A stretch of 64,000 nucleotides of DNA from Hofstenia miamia (taxonomy: Eukaryota > Xenacoelomorpha > Acoela): NCBI GenBank assembly GCA_004352715.1, contig SCFE01000101.1:1554013-1618012 (forward strand). Reading direction: 5' to 3'. Shown one piece after another: positions 11,781-24,008 of the stretch. Each line of letters begins with the position of its first letter. Positions within the stretch are counted from its first letter, which is position 1. The notes under the pieces are model-generated. The model had not been told where the DNA came from and did no database searches. It saw nothing but the letters and a program-made list of their open reading frames with translations. Position numbers and translations under genes: made by a program.

Positions 11781-14470
11781 CTTGATAACCCCCTCTAGTC
11801 CTGGCTCTTTGTCACATGCTTCTACCAGTGTTAGGTCCCAGATAAACAAAGAATGGCAACATAAGATTTCTAAGGTAGGAAACAAAACTTTACATTCATA
11901 CTTTATCACTACCTCTAAGGCAGTTAGTTTTGTGCTTGACAACTTGTTGGAGGAAACTAAGAACAAATTATGCTGGACATACTACACCAAGAATATCACA
12001 TGTGTAGTGGACGTTATTCCCTTTGTCATCTATGCAGAGCATAGACCAAAGATCAATACCATCATATGCTATGACTCCAAAATGCATAGAGGATTAAAGC
12101 AACCATAGTGGCAAAGCACAGTCCAAACCATGTTTGATGAGGATTTTAATTTAATGCACCTGTGCCATCTACTTAACAACAAGCATGCCATCCAGAAATT
12201 TGAGTACATCAACATTTATTTTGAGAATTTACTCATTGTGTACTTTTTCTGAGTCAGTTAAGTCAACTAATCTAAGGTCATGGAGAAAATCAAAATAGAG
12301 TACAGGCTAGCAAAGGTTGAGAACATTTGCCTGGTGATGTTTGTCAAAGAAGAGTATCAAGATGAAATACTTGAGGAAGTTATCAACCTCCAAATTAAGA
12401 TGGAAAATTTTATGATCCTCTATACTCACTGCTATCATCCCACCAGCATGTAACAATTCAGTATCTTTTCAGTAACCAAACTAATTTACACCAACCTTCC
12501 TTTGTGTAAGAAGATACCTACCCATCACCTTGCAGTTGACATGAGTCTAATCATAGATGCTGTCACCCAGTCACAAACACTTGAATCCATCTCTGCTAAC
12601 TGGCCCAGTCTTGCCTTAGTCACAAACATGCACATCAGTTTTGCATTCTCCAAAAGCACTGCAAATTTAGTAGAAATCAATGATGTCTGGACTAATCTCA
12701 AGGCAGATAGAAACCCCAAGTCCATTTGGCCCACAATCAATATCCACAGCCCTACTTCACAATACTCCAGATCTGTAGAAAGGCTCCTCATGGAGCTGCA
12801 CATAGCCTATACTTCACAAAATCATCAAAATTTTGCTAAACGCCTGTTTTCCAAAAAGTTTGTGCCACCCATTCAGTCTGGTGGAGCCATTTGGGTCCTG
12901 TCTATTTTTCTGACATGAGATCTGCACATTCAGCTGCCTCTCCACCAAAACTCCCAAGAGTGCCTTGCCAAGAAATGCATGCATGAGCTCACCATCTGCC
13001 CTGCTGCATGGAAGATTAAGAACTGACTGCTCCACTCATGCTCGCCTCCGTCTTCACCTGGAAAGACAAAAAGGCCATGGAAAGATTTGAAAAGTTTTAT
13101 GCTCACCTTATCCACTAGTAGTCCATTGGGGTGCCTTCCACCTCAGATGATCATTAACTGCTTGGGTGTCACCTTTGCCAACCTCAACATATTTTCAGAG
13201 ATCATCCACAAGTACATGTGGGGAGCCACTTCCAAAATGAAATTCCCATCTCTTGAGTTCAACAATGTGCTGCTCTGCACAAGCTGCCTGATCAAATACA
13301 ACCCTGGGTCAACACAGCAATTCTTAGAACTAGTGGCCCACTATGATGTGCATACTAAGACGGAGATTCTGTTTAACTTGGAGAAGATGAACTATCCCGA
13401 GTGCGGGCATAGCAAGCTCTCAGTGATGCGGAGGCAAGCCACCAAAGACAGTGAGATCATACCCATTACAGTTATTAAGCAGACAATGCGCTTGCCTCAA
13501 CAATTCTATCATGAGGAGGAACTGTTAGCATCATCCGCAGTCGAAGTATTGCCTGGAACCAAAGCGCTCCTTGCAGCCATTAATATGCAAAAATTTTCTG
13601 GAGTAGCGAGCTCTCCCATACCTATGCCAGCATGGTCTATCACAGAAGATGAACGAATTTTAACCATAGAGCATCATCCAGATGAGTTTGCCGAACCACG
13701 TCAACCACGTCATTCAGCAAAATCAAGTTAATGATGTATTGGGCTTAATGAAATGTTGCCTAACCAAAATGTTTACCAAAGAGGAATTAGTACTTCTACA
13801 ATCCACTGGGTGACAAATAGCCTTGGACGTAGAATGTACCATGTCCTGCCTTCAAATCTCCAACTCTCAGATTGCCAAACTCCATGAGCAGGGGCTCTGC
13901 AGCAAGTTCTGGGATTCCATTAAGGATGTGAAGATAAATTATCCTGTTACTATTGGGACTGCCATGTTAAGAGAGAAAGTCACACTAGATAACGTCGAAG
14001 ACCATGTGGACAAACACAATTTGCTATGTATCCCTCTACTTTGCATCATGAACTCTCTCATCCTACCATCATGGCGCGTCAAGGAGGGGCAAAGGAAAGT
14101 CTCTGTGCACCTCTCTGACTCTATTAATTACATCCTCCACTGCGGCCAAGATCAACAAAGCAATGCAGACATGGGAGTATAAAGACACCAGAGACGTCCT
14201 ACTCAAGGGTGGGAACCCAGAATGCATTTACATTGATGGTAAGCTCACACTCAAGGAAATCTTCCAGAAGGGGCAACCTATCTCCATGCAGCTAATGAAA
14301 ATTCATAACAAGATTGTGACACTGTACCCCTGTGTTCTTATTTTATTTCAGGCATCCAGTGATTTGATGTGGATCAACAACATTGAAATCCTCACTCAAT
14401 ACTATGATGTCATGAAGCACATCGAGATTATCACCATGCTATGAGCAGAGGTTACCAACCCAGAAGAGAT
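11781..14470 (+). pseudogene. ORF3 of Ty3/gypsy family 1, copy B
   Basis: A third, non-gag non-pol reading frame, decayed by stops and frameshifts. Blocks shared with family 2 in the same order: SKVGNKTLHSYF, TVQTMFDEDFNLMHLC, VWTNLKADRNPKSIWPTINI, LLMELHIAYTSQN, KYMWGAT, EEELLAS, ITEDERILTIEH, LDVECTMSCLQI, LCSKFWDSIKDVKINYP, YIDGKLTLKEIFQKGQPI. I see no signal peptide, membrane span or cysteine pattern of an envelope glycoprotein. The role is unknown. The GATGTA at 13733-13738 is the uninterrupted version of the target site occupied by the large TIR element in the sister sequence at 14472-23992. Confidence 0.75.
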
Positions 14471-14471
14471 N

Positions 14472-14881
14472 CCCACTATGATGTGCATACTAAGACGGAG
14501 ATTCTGTTTAACTTGGAGAAGATGAACTATCCTGAGTGCAGGTATAGCAAGCTCTCAGTGATGCAGAGGCAAGCCACAAAAGATGGTGAGATCATACCCA
14601 TTACAGTTATTGAGCAGATGATGTGCTCACCTGAACAATTCTATCATAAGGAGGAACTGTTAGCATTGCCCACAGTAAAAGTATCACCCAGAACCAAGGT
14701 GCTCCTTGAAGCCATTAATATGCAAAAAATTTCTGGAGCTGTGAGCTCTCCCATACCTATGCCAGTGTGGTCTATCACCAAAGATGAACAAATTTTAACC
14801 ATAGAGCATCATCTGGATGAGTTTGACAAAAAACTCTCTATTGTCAGCCACAACATTGAGCAAAATCAAGATAATGATGTA
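14472..14881 (+). pseudogene. ORF3 fragment, sister sequence left of the TIR element
   Basis: Repeats 13338-13738 with about nine in ten bases matching by eye (start: cactatgatgtgcatac). It follows a single N at 14471 and runs without a stop until the large TIR element cuts it at GATGTA (14876-14881). The frame resumes at 22829. Either a second haplotype or a second copy placed next to the first by the assembler. Confidence 0.8.
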
Positions 14882-15222
14882 AGTAGTGTAGGATAAACAT
14901 CGGACGTCTCACAAAATGACCTTGACCTCTGCGATATCGAGGGGGTGTTTTTAGTGACTCACCATTTGATTAACAGATGACTAATGAATTTCTGGCAGAT
15001 TGCGATAACTCGCAAAGTGCTTTTTGACAGCTCTGGGGGTAACCGGCTGACAGCTTGCTAATAGCTTTTAATTAGTGTACCATATTAGGGCCTATTTGCA
15101 TGATTCATGTTCAAATTTAGTTTACACTTTTTGACATGACTAATTCCACTTTGATAATATCACAAATGTTTGCATTACATCGCGTTAATATATACCGTAT
15201 TATAACAACTCCTTTTGGGTTC
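14882..15222 (+). repeat. left TIR of the Polinton-like element
   Basis: The inverse of 22488-22828. The first 90 or so bases match perfectly. It ends at the N gap, so the true TIR may be longer. Confidence 0.85.
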
Positions 15223-16222
15223 NNNNNNNNNNNNNNNNNNNNNNNNNNNNNNNNNNNNNNNNNNNNNNNNNNNNNNNNNNNNNNNNNNNNNNNNNNNNNN
15301 NNNNNNNNNNNNNNNNNNNNNNNNNNNNNNNNNNNNNNNNNNNNNNNNNNNNNNNNNNNNNNNNNNNNNNNNNNNNNNNNNNNNNNNNNNNNNNNNNNNN
15401 NNNNNNNNNNNNNNNNNNNNNNNNNNNNNNNNNNNNNNNNNNNNNNNNNNNNNNNNNNNNNNNNNNNNNNNNNNNNNNNNNNNNNNNNNNNNNNNNNNNN
15501 NNNNNNNNNNNNNNNNNNNNNNNNNNNNNNNNNNNNNNNNNNNNNNNNNNNNNNNNNNNNNNNNNNNNNNNNNNNNNNNNNNNNNNNNNNNNNNNNNNNN
15601 NNNNNNNNNNNNNNNNNNNNNNNNNNNNNNNNNNNNNNNNNNNNNNNNNNNNNNNNNNNNNNNNNNNNNNNNNNNNNNNNNNNNNNNNNNNNNNNNNNNN
15701 NNNNNNNNNNNNNNNNNNNNNNNNNNNNNNNNNNNNNNNNNNNNNNNNNNNNNNNNNNNNNNNNNNNNNNNNNNNNNNNNNNNNNNNNNNNNNNNNNNNN
15801 NNNNNNNNNNNNNNNNNNNNNNNNNNNNNNNNNNNNNNNNNNNNNNNNNNNNNNNNNNNNNNNNNNNNNNNNNNNNNNNNNNNNNNNNNNNNNNNNNNNN
15901 NNNNNNNNNNNNNNNNNNNNNNNNNNNNNNNNNNNNNNNNNNNNNNNNNNNNNNNNNNNNNNNNNNNNNNNNNNNNNNNNNNNNNNNNNNNNNNNNNNNN
16001 NNNNNNNNNNNNNNNNNNNNNNNNNNNNNNNNNNNNNNNNNNNNNNNNNNNNNNNNNNNNNNNNNNNNNNNNNNNNNNNNNNNNNNNNNNNNNNNNNNNN
16101 NNNNNNNNNNNNNNNNNNNNNNNNNNNNNNNNNNNNNNNNNNNNNNNNNNNNNNNNNNNNNNNNNNNNNNNNNNNNNNNNNNNNNNNNNNNNNNNNNNNN
16201 NNNNNNNNNNNNNNNNNNNNNN
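15223..16222. other. assembly gap (1000 N)
   Basis: Exactly 1000 Ns, a conventional placeholder length; true size unknown. Confidence 0.98.
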
Positions 16223-17900
16223 GATCAGAATAGTGTGAATTTTAAAGTCAAAAATTTCACACTATGATAAATTTTTCTGAAAAAAATTTTATTTTGAAAA
16301 CCCAGGTTAGCCTTTAGATATTATACCTTAACTTTAGAAGACTATAGAAACAAAAATTTTAAAGATATCACAGCTCCATTTAAATTTTTAAGTAGCAAAT
16401 TTCACTGAAAAAATTTGTTTCTCAGTAAGTTTAGCTCTAAGATAAATATTGGCTGAGCTAGGCTGGCCAGAGCTGGGCTAATTTTTCAGAAAAGATATTT
16501 TCTTTAATAACTTTTGATGTAATGAAGCTATGAACAAGATTTTTACACCAAAATGCGCAGTTTTAAAAGGAGATTCCTGTCCCATTACGGAAAGTTTTAA
16601 ATATTTCTGCTTTAGATATGAATACTATAGGATGTGTTAGTAATTTTTGAAAAATTATAGGGATTTTTTTTTAAAAAAAATGTCTATAAATCTGCATTTA
16701 CTTATTTAAATTATTAAACATTAAAATTTTGTTTTTAAAAAGTACACTTCACATTAGGACACCCCTATAAACTTGCAAAAAATGGTGTTTTTTTTAAATG
16801 CATATTGTGGATGATAAAAATGGATATTATGGATAAAAATTGAAAATTCATTTACATTTTACTCCATTTTATTGATATCTGTGATCCATTCTGTCAATTT
16901 CTTTGAGATTTTCCTGTGGTTATTGAATATACTGAGATTTCTAGGTTTTCAATGATATCAATTTTTCAGAGCATGTACTGCCAATTCTCAATAAAGATTG
17001 ATGTTTCTACATTGATTAAAGACTGGCAAATGTGTTTCTGGCATTAAATTTATTGATTTAGAAGAACTTTTAATGTCATTCAATGAAATAAATGTGAAAA
17101 CTCAAATTTGCATAATTTCATTTAATATTGCTCCTTAACTCCTTCTTAAAATGAAAAACCAATATTATATTTAGATTTTAAAGGTCTGAATTTACTTGAA
17201 AATGTTTATCTTTTAATTTTAATGTCTATATAGGCCTTGCATTTCAGTAATTTGTTGAAGCCTACCTTGAAACAGTCAATGTGTAAGCCTTCCAAATGTT
17301 AATATTTCTTTAAAAGTTGTCATTCTACCTAAATTTCATGCTTCTGAATCGATTTCTGCTATTAAATTTTTACTTTGAGCTCTCATTTAAATGTAAATTG
17401 ATAAAATATATGAAATTTTGTCAAATTCAACGAAAATTCACTGAATCTTCAATTTTGCTTTGTAAACCAGTGTTTTAGTATTGTTCAAACTTAAAATTCA
17501 ATATCATATTTCAATTTCTTTATGTTTATATAGGAATACCATTGAAGAATTTTGTTGAAATCTTCAGTCAAATATTCAATGTGCCTTAACTTGAAGAATT
17601 TTGATTTCTGTGTAAGCCTTCCAAATGTTAATATTTCTTGAAAAGTTGTCATTCTACCTAAATTTCATGCTTCTGAATACTAAGAGCAAAAATTTTAAAT
17701 ACTTTCTAAGTATATTTGTAATTATTTCAATTTTAGATAGTTTTGTTGAAATCTTCAGTGAAATATTCAATTTTCCCTAAATTTGAGAAATTGGATTTCT
17801 ATGAAACTCTTCCAAAGGCGAATTTTATTTGAAAATATTTCATTATATCTAAATTTGTAGCTTCTGAATTGATTAAATATGATAATTATGTTTTTTTATA
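16223..17900 (+). repeat. dispersed AT-rich repeat, copy 2
   Basis: Inverted copy of the sequence at 740-2760. It holds sub-repeats: a unit starting gtgtaagccttccaaatg occurs at about 17281 and 17611, and a unit with actaagagcaaaaattt occurs at about 17678 and again at 18400. It lies inside the Polinton-like element. No coding frame. Confidence 0.7.
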
Positions 17901-19118
17901 GCCTCAAAAGAGATGGAAATTTTAAAGTTATTTACTATCATTTGGATAAGGTCTCTTGAAAATGAGGTAAGATTTTCTAAACTCATATATTATTCAATTT
18001 ACTTTTAAATCAATCTCAGAATTGTCAAGTGAAAATTGCTAAATGGCTTGATGAGAAACCAAAACCTTTGATACTTGTTAGTGGTTGTATCAAATTTGAT
18101 TTTGCTTTAAATTTATCTTATAATTTCAAAATCTTTAAATTTCCTATATTTTTAATTTATACATTATCTTATTGCTCTTTTTATACTATTACATTTTTCT
18201 TAAACTTTAGTGGATAATTGATCTCTTAATGATAAAAATTTTAACTCATGCAGTGGTTGCAAATTCATATTTAATTTCTTTAATTCACTATTTTGCTAAT
18301 CTTTTTTTAGATTTCATCAAAACAATGCAGATAGAATTATTCACTATATTTTAAATTTATTATGCTTTTTAATATTCATATATTTATAAACTTTTTAATA
18401 CTAAGAGCAAAAATTTTAAATACTTTCTAAGTATATTTGTAATTATTTACAATTTTAGATAGTTTTGCAGGTTAGTTAAGTTGAACATTTCTTTAATTAA
18501 TAGTCTGTTTAGTAGTTGCAGTTTGTTTCAAATAAAAAATTATACTATTCTTTTATTTTTACATCAGCATGATCATTTGACCTATAAGTTGAATGTGCAT
18601 GCTATGCAATCTCATGAATATTTTTTTTCTAAATAAATTATTGAAATACAGTCTGAATATATTTGCAATTTTTTATTGAATTTCAAGAATCTCATTAAAA
18701 CCATTTATATTATATCAATTTATTAATATAAATTGTAGTGACTAATAAAAGCATTTGAAGCTTTTATGAATGTTAGTATTCATCATATTTACCATCATTT
18801 AACAAAAAAATTTGCTTACTCCATTTGATATTAATAATATACAGCTTAAGAATTCACATTAGTGTAGTATATTTGCATCCCTAAGTTGTAAATTGATATT
18901 ATGTGTCGATTTAGTAATATAGCGACGATAAGCAATGTACAATTAGTGATTGAATATTCTTTGTATTTTGATTGGTTGCTCATACGAGGAATCCATTTTG
19001 TTTGCGTAATTTGAATTTCAGACATCGCAGTAGTTTTAAATATTTGTTCTGCTATTACTCACCATTTGATCACAAGTGAGTTATTGTAATACATTATTTG
19101 TAAATACTCAAATGTGTG
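17901..19118. other. AT-rich interior of the Polinton-like element
   Basis: No supported gene. A 62-codon frame at 18029-18217 is hydrophobic but has no recognisable family and lies in AT-rich sequence, so I do not call it. Confidence 0.4.
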
Positions 19119-20118
19119 NNNNNNNNNNNNNNNNNNNNNNNNNNNNNNNNNNNNNNNNNNNNNNNNNNNNNNNNNNNNNNNNNNNNNNNNNNNNNNNNNN
19201 NNNNNNNNNNNNNNNNNNNNNNNNNNNNNNNNNNNNNNNNNNNNNNNNNNNNNNNNNNNNNNNNNNNNNNNNNNNNNNNNNNNNNNNNNNNNNNNNNNNN
19301 NNNNNNNNNNNNNNNNNNNNNNNNNNNNNNNNNNNNNNNNNNNNNNNNNNNNNNNNNNNNNNNNNNNNNNNNNNNNNNNNNNNNNNNNNNNNNNNNNNNN
19401 NNNNNNNNNNNNNNNNNNNNNNNNNNNNNNNNNNNNNNNNNNNNNNNNNNNNNNNNNNNNNNNNNNNNNNNNNNNNNNNNNNNNNNNNNNNNNNNNNNNN
19501 NNNNNNNNNNNNNNNNNNNNNNNNNNNNNNNNNNNNNNNNNNNNNNNNNNNNNNNNNNNNNNNNNNNNNNNNNNNNNNNNNNNNNNNNNNNNNNNNNNNN
19601 NNNNNNNNNNNNNNNNNNNNNNNNNNNNNNNNNNNNNNNNNNNNNNNNNNNNNNNNNNNNNNNNNNNNNNNNNNNNNNNNNNNNNNNNNNNNNNNNNNNN
19701 NNNNNNNNNNNNNNNNNNNNNNNNNNNNNNNNNNNNNNNNNNNNNNNNNNNNNNNNNNNNNNNNNNNNNNNNNNNNNNNNNNNNNNNNNNNNNNNNNNNN
19801 NNNNNNNNNNNNNNNNNNNNNNNNNNNNNNNNNNNNNNNNNNNNNNNNNNNNNNNNNNNNNNNNNNNNNNNNNNNNNNNNNNNNNNNNNNNNNNNNNNNN
19901 NNNNNNNNNNNNNNNNNNNNNNNNNNNNNNNNNNNNNNNNNNNNNNNNNNNNNNNNNNNNNNNNNNNNNNNNNNNNNNNNNNNNNNNNNNNNNNNNNNNN
20001 NNNNNNNNNNNNNNNNNNNNNNNNNNNNNNNNNNNNNNNNNNNNNNNNNNNNNNNNNNNNNNNNNNNNNNNNNNNNNNNNNNNNNNNNNNNNNNNNNNNN
20101 NNNNNNNNNNNNNNNNNN
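19119..20118. other. assembly gap (1000 N)
   Basis: Exactly 1000 Ns, a placeholder gap inside the TIR element. Confidence 0.98.
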
Positions 20119-22370
20119 CCCTCCAACAACATAGCCGCTTCAAGTCCCGATATATGGTAATTTATTTTTTAAAAACATTAAATAATAAGTTACATTTAGA
20201 TATTTCCAATGTTCTACCTCTGATGATGTGTACATAATTGCTCCTCCACACCATGTTCCTTGTGATATTGATAAAAACCTGCTCCATGTACATTAATTTG
20301 TTGATATTATGACAATTAATTATTTTGTTAGTTTCCACACAACGTGATGTGATTATGCACCCTGTTTGTTTGTTCACCAATTGAAAAAAATCCATCTCCC
20401 TCCAACGCATGATATTTTGTAAAAGAAGGTATAAACATTTTTTAATTGACTGATTATTTTATGTATATTTAGTTTTCCATGCGATGTAATTACTCTTTAA
20501 TGAATGTTTGCTCGTTAAAAAGTCCGTCTCCTCCAATCCTCCTGCACATATATCATTTATTTTGTAAAGCCTCGTGTGAAAAACACTCCAACAACAATAA
20601 AAGCATGCATATGTTTAAAATATATAAGAAAATTAACAAATATATTCTAGCTCTACCTCCTGTCATTTCATGATTTTCTACTTTATCGATTGAAGAACGC
20701 CTCCATGTTAGAATGAAAAAATATAATGCCTCCATGTGGAAAAATCCAGCGGAAAAAGTATAACCATTTTTATTTTTTAAAAGTTATTGGAAATATTTAG
20801 CTGACTGTTGATATTTTACAATGTCCCGGTTGAAAAAAGAAGTTTTCCATTAACAGCTGATGAAAGAATGCCTCTTTAATGCTAAGAAATCTCATACAAT
20901 AAATACGGTAGAAGAAATTAATTATATATCTTGCTAAGGTTTATTTAGTTTCGCCGGCTATACAAAAAAAGTTCGTCATCATTGATGATCATTTTAAACA
21001 TTTTAATTCTAATGTTTTTCTATTGGTATAAAGAAGAAAATGATCCCCGTCATATAAAACAACCCTCCATTAATTATCTGTTCAAAATAAGGTTATACAT
21101 TTTATTGCAATTATGATTTTAAAATGTAATTTNATTATCAACTGATGAAAGAATGCCTCTTTAACGCCGAGAAATCTCATACAATAAATACTGTAGAAGA
21201 AATTAATTATATATCTTGCTAAGGTTTATTTAGTTTTGCTGGCTATACAAAAAAAGTTCGTCATTGTTGATGATCGTTTTAAACATTTTAATTCTATTGT
21301 TGTTCTATTGGTAAAAGAAGAAGAAATGATTCCCGTCATATAAAGCAAATCCTCCATTAATTACCTGTTCAAAATAAGGTTATACATTTTATTGCAATTA
21401 TGATTTTAAAATGTAATTTAGCTTCGCGTGACATCGTTATGTATTCAGCGTGGATGTTGGTGGAAAATCAATGTGTACATTGTCCCTCAGAATTCTTATA
21501 ACATAAAAGCGGGTTAACTCTGAAATCATTGCATTCTGTTCAGTGTGGAATTACACCAAGTGTTAACCAAGGAGGAATTGTTAATATCAAAATCTCTGTG
21601 ATGTAATAATAATACACTGATAATTATTTAATATGCCAAAAGATAGTATCTAAAAAATTGATTAATTGGCCACCCGAGTGTGTTCATCAAACGTCTTTAA
21701 AGTTGAAAAGGTGGTGAAAATTACACCCTTATAAAGATGTAAAGTCTCTTAAAATGTGTATAATTATATTTGAAAATGTACATATATTATTAATAAACAA
21801 CTTTGCATGCATAATATTTAGGTAATGAAATTGCGATCGTGTTTGACTTTAACATCTAAGTATATTTATTATGTTATGTAATAATTTTTCTGGTTAGTTT
21901 GTAGTGATCTTCAAGTAAAATTGTTTAACTTTGTATAATAATTTCCACATGTTTTAGCGAAATAGTTTTAATACATGTTTTGTTTTGTTTTAAAGAGTAT
22001 GCTTTTTATAAAAATTAATTTATTAATTTTTTAAAGACTCTGTATTTTTAAAAATGTCTCCAAAAAAAATTCTCGCACTATTATTATTTACATTAAAACT
22101 ATTGCGATCTCTGTTTTAATTTCTATATTACATGTATTTTGTTTATATTAAATTAACTTTGTTTTTTTGAATACAAGGTGAAGTCATTTTGAAAATTATT
22201 CACTAATAGCGAGTTAATCCTACTTGTAAATTAAGAAAAATTATTATTTGTTGAAAAAATCGTGATACTATAAATGTGTTACAATGAATTTTGACAAGTA
22301 CGATTTTGAAAGTTTCCCGGATTATACTCTAAGCTTCTCGAAATTATGGAAAATTAGCTTGTAATATGTG
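20119..22370. repeat. interior repeats of the Polinton-like element
   Basis: Non-coding sequence with a recurring cctcca motif spaced irregularly between 20118 and 21360. The block 20850-21131 is repeated after a single N as 21133-21419 with scattered differences, probably two haplotype contigs placed in series. The remainder to 22370 shows no recognisable gene. Confidence 0.6.
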
Positions 22371-22374
22371 TACG

Positions 22375-22565
22375 TATCCCGAAAGGAGTTGTTATAATAA
22401 GGTATATATTAACAAGGTGTAATGCAGACATTTGTGATATTATCAAAAATTAGTCATGCCAAAAATGGCCTGTGATATTATCAAAGTGAACCCGAAAGGG
22501 GATGTTATAATACGGTATATATTAACGCGATGTAATGCAAACAAATGTGATATTATCAAAGTGGA
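22375..22565 (-). repeat. subterminal tandem repeat of the TIR
   Basis: Two units of about 74 bp (about 22377-22449 and 22487-22560), each containing gatattatcaaa and cggtatatattaa-like or aaggtatatattaa sequence and a cccgaaagg core. The outer unit belongs to the right TIR. Confidence 0.7.
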
Positions 22566-22828
22566 ATTAGTCATGTCAAAAAGTGTAAACTAAATTTGAA
22601 CATGAATCATGCAAATAGGCCCTAATATGGTACACTAATTAAAAGCTATTAGCAAGCTGTCAGCCGGTTACCCCCAGAGCTGTCAAAAAGCACTTTGTGA
22701 GTTATCACAATCTGCCAGAAATTCATTAGTGATCTGTCAATCAAATGGTGAGTCACTAAAAACACCCCCTCGATATCGCAGAGGTCAAGGTCATTTTGTG
22801 AGACGTCCGATGTTTATCCTACACTACT
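22488..22828 (-). repeat. right TIR of the Polinton-like element
   Basis: Inverse complement of 14882-15222. It ends ...CCTACACTACT immediately before the GATGTA duplication. Confidence 0.85.
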
Positions 22829-23992
22829 GATGTATTGGGCTTAATGAAATGGTGCCTAACCAAAATGTTTACCAAAGAGGAATTAGTACTTCTACAATTG
22901 CCTGAGAGACAAATAGCCTTGGACATAAAATGTACCATGTCCCAACTCTCAGACTGCCAAACTGTGTGAGCATGGGCTCTGCAGCAAGTTCTGGGATGCT
23001 ATTAAGGATGCAAAGATATATTTTCCTGTTACTATTGGGACCACCACATTAAGAGAGAAAATCGCACTAGATAATGTCAAAGACCATACAGACAAACACA
23101 ATTTGCTATGTATCCCTCCACCTTGTGTCATGACCCTCTCATCCTACCATCATGGCATGTCAAGAAGGGGTGAAGGAAAGTCGCTGTGCACCTCTCCAAC
23201 TCCATTAATTATGCCTCCACTGTGGCCAAGATCAACAAAGTGATGATGACATGGGAGTATAAGGACACCAGAGACACCCTACTTGAGGGTGGGAACCCAG
23301 AACACATTTACATTGATGGTAAGCTCACAATCAAGGACATCTTCCAGAAGGGGCAACCTATCTCCATGCAGCTAACAAAAATTCATAACAAGATTGTGAT
23401 GCTGGACCCCTGTGTTCTCATTTTATTTCAGGCATCCAGTGATTTGATGTGGATCAACAACATTGAAACCCTCACTTGATACTATGATGTCATGAGGCAG
23501 ATTGAGATTATCATCATGCTATGAGCAGAGGTTACTGACCCAGAAGAGATGACCTTACAGCAGGTCAATGAGTGGTGTTCCCTGTTTATGGATCATGTGA
23601 CACACATGGGATCACTAAGAGAGGTCTTCATCCACTTCTATCCAAACACCCAGATCAGTCCTGAAGATGCCCCTACCTCAGATACAGATGTGCTCATGAC
23701 TCTCATGATAGTGCTGGAAGGCCTTCATCTTTATGAGAGATTTTATGATACATTTACACAGAGGCTTAGCAACTTAAGGAAGAATTGCCCAATTAGTGCC
23801 TGTTTGCCTGAGATTAAGTTCTTCCACTTGAGGAGTGAAGAAGTTACACAGAGGGAGACTCTTATGCAGATTGCCCTGCAACATAGATATGCTGAAGTTA
23901 AGTCTTTGGATGACATCCTAGCTGCAGAAATGATTGAGGAGATGCAAAAGCTCCTGTCTGGTCCCAGAGTAAAACTCCTGCTGCAAACTTAA
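22829..23992 (+). pseudogene. ORF3 C-terminal part, family 1 (right of the TIR element)
   Basis: Continues the ORF3 frame cut at 14881 and overlaps in content with 13733-14470. The last open stretch (23549-23992) holds blocks shared with family 2: GSLREVFIHFYPNT, MTLMIVLEGLHLYERFYDTF, CLPEIKFFHLRSEEV, ILAAEMIEEMQKLL. The stop lies just before a polypurine run and the LTR, so ORF3 reaches the 3' end of the internal region, as in family 2. Upstream portions carry stops and a frameshift (near 23165 and 23479). Confidence 0.8.
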
Positions 23993-24008
23993 CCAGCAAT
24001 GGGGGGCG

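Larger units (their letters stand above)
14882..22828. mobile_element. Polinton-like element with long TIRs, non-autonomous
   Basis: The element starts AGTAGTGTAGGATAAAC and ends with its exact inverse. The terminal inverted repeats continue for at least 341 bp to the N run on the left, with only a handful of mismatches by eye. It is flanked by a perfect 6-bp duplication GATGTA (14876-14881, 22829-22834). Long TIRs, AG...CT ends and 6-bp duplications are the published signature of Polintons/Mavericks. The interior is AT-rich with no polymerase B, integrase, protease or capsid ORF visible, and includes two 1000-N gaps that could hide genes. Either a gutted Polinton or another long-TIR superfamily. 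It interrupts ORF3 of family 1. Confidence 0.7.

Noticed and set aside
15136-16267. Long frames of several hundred codons made of unknown residues
   Set aside because: They consist of Ns only; the same holds for frames over 19059-20237 and 5546-6037.
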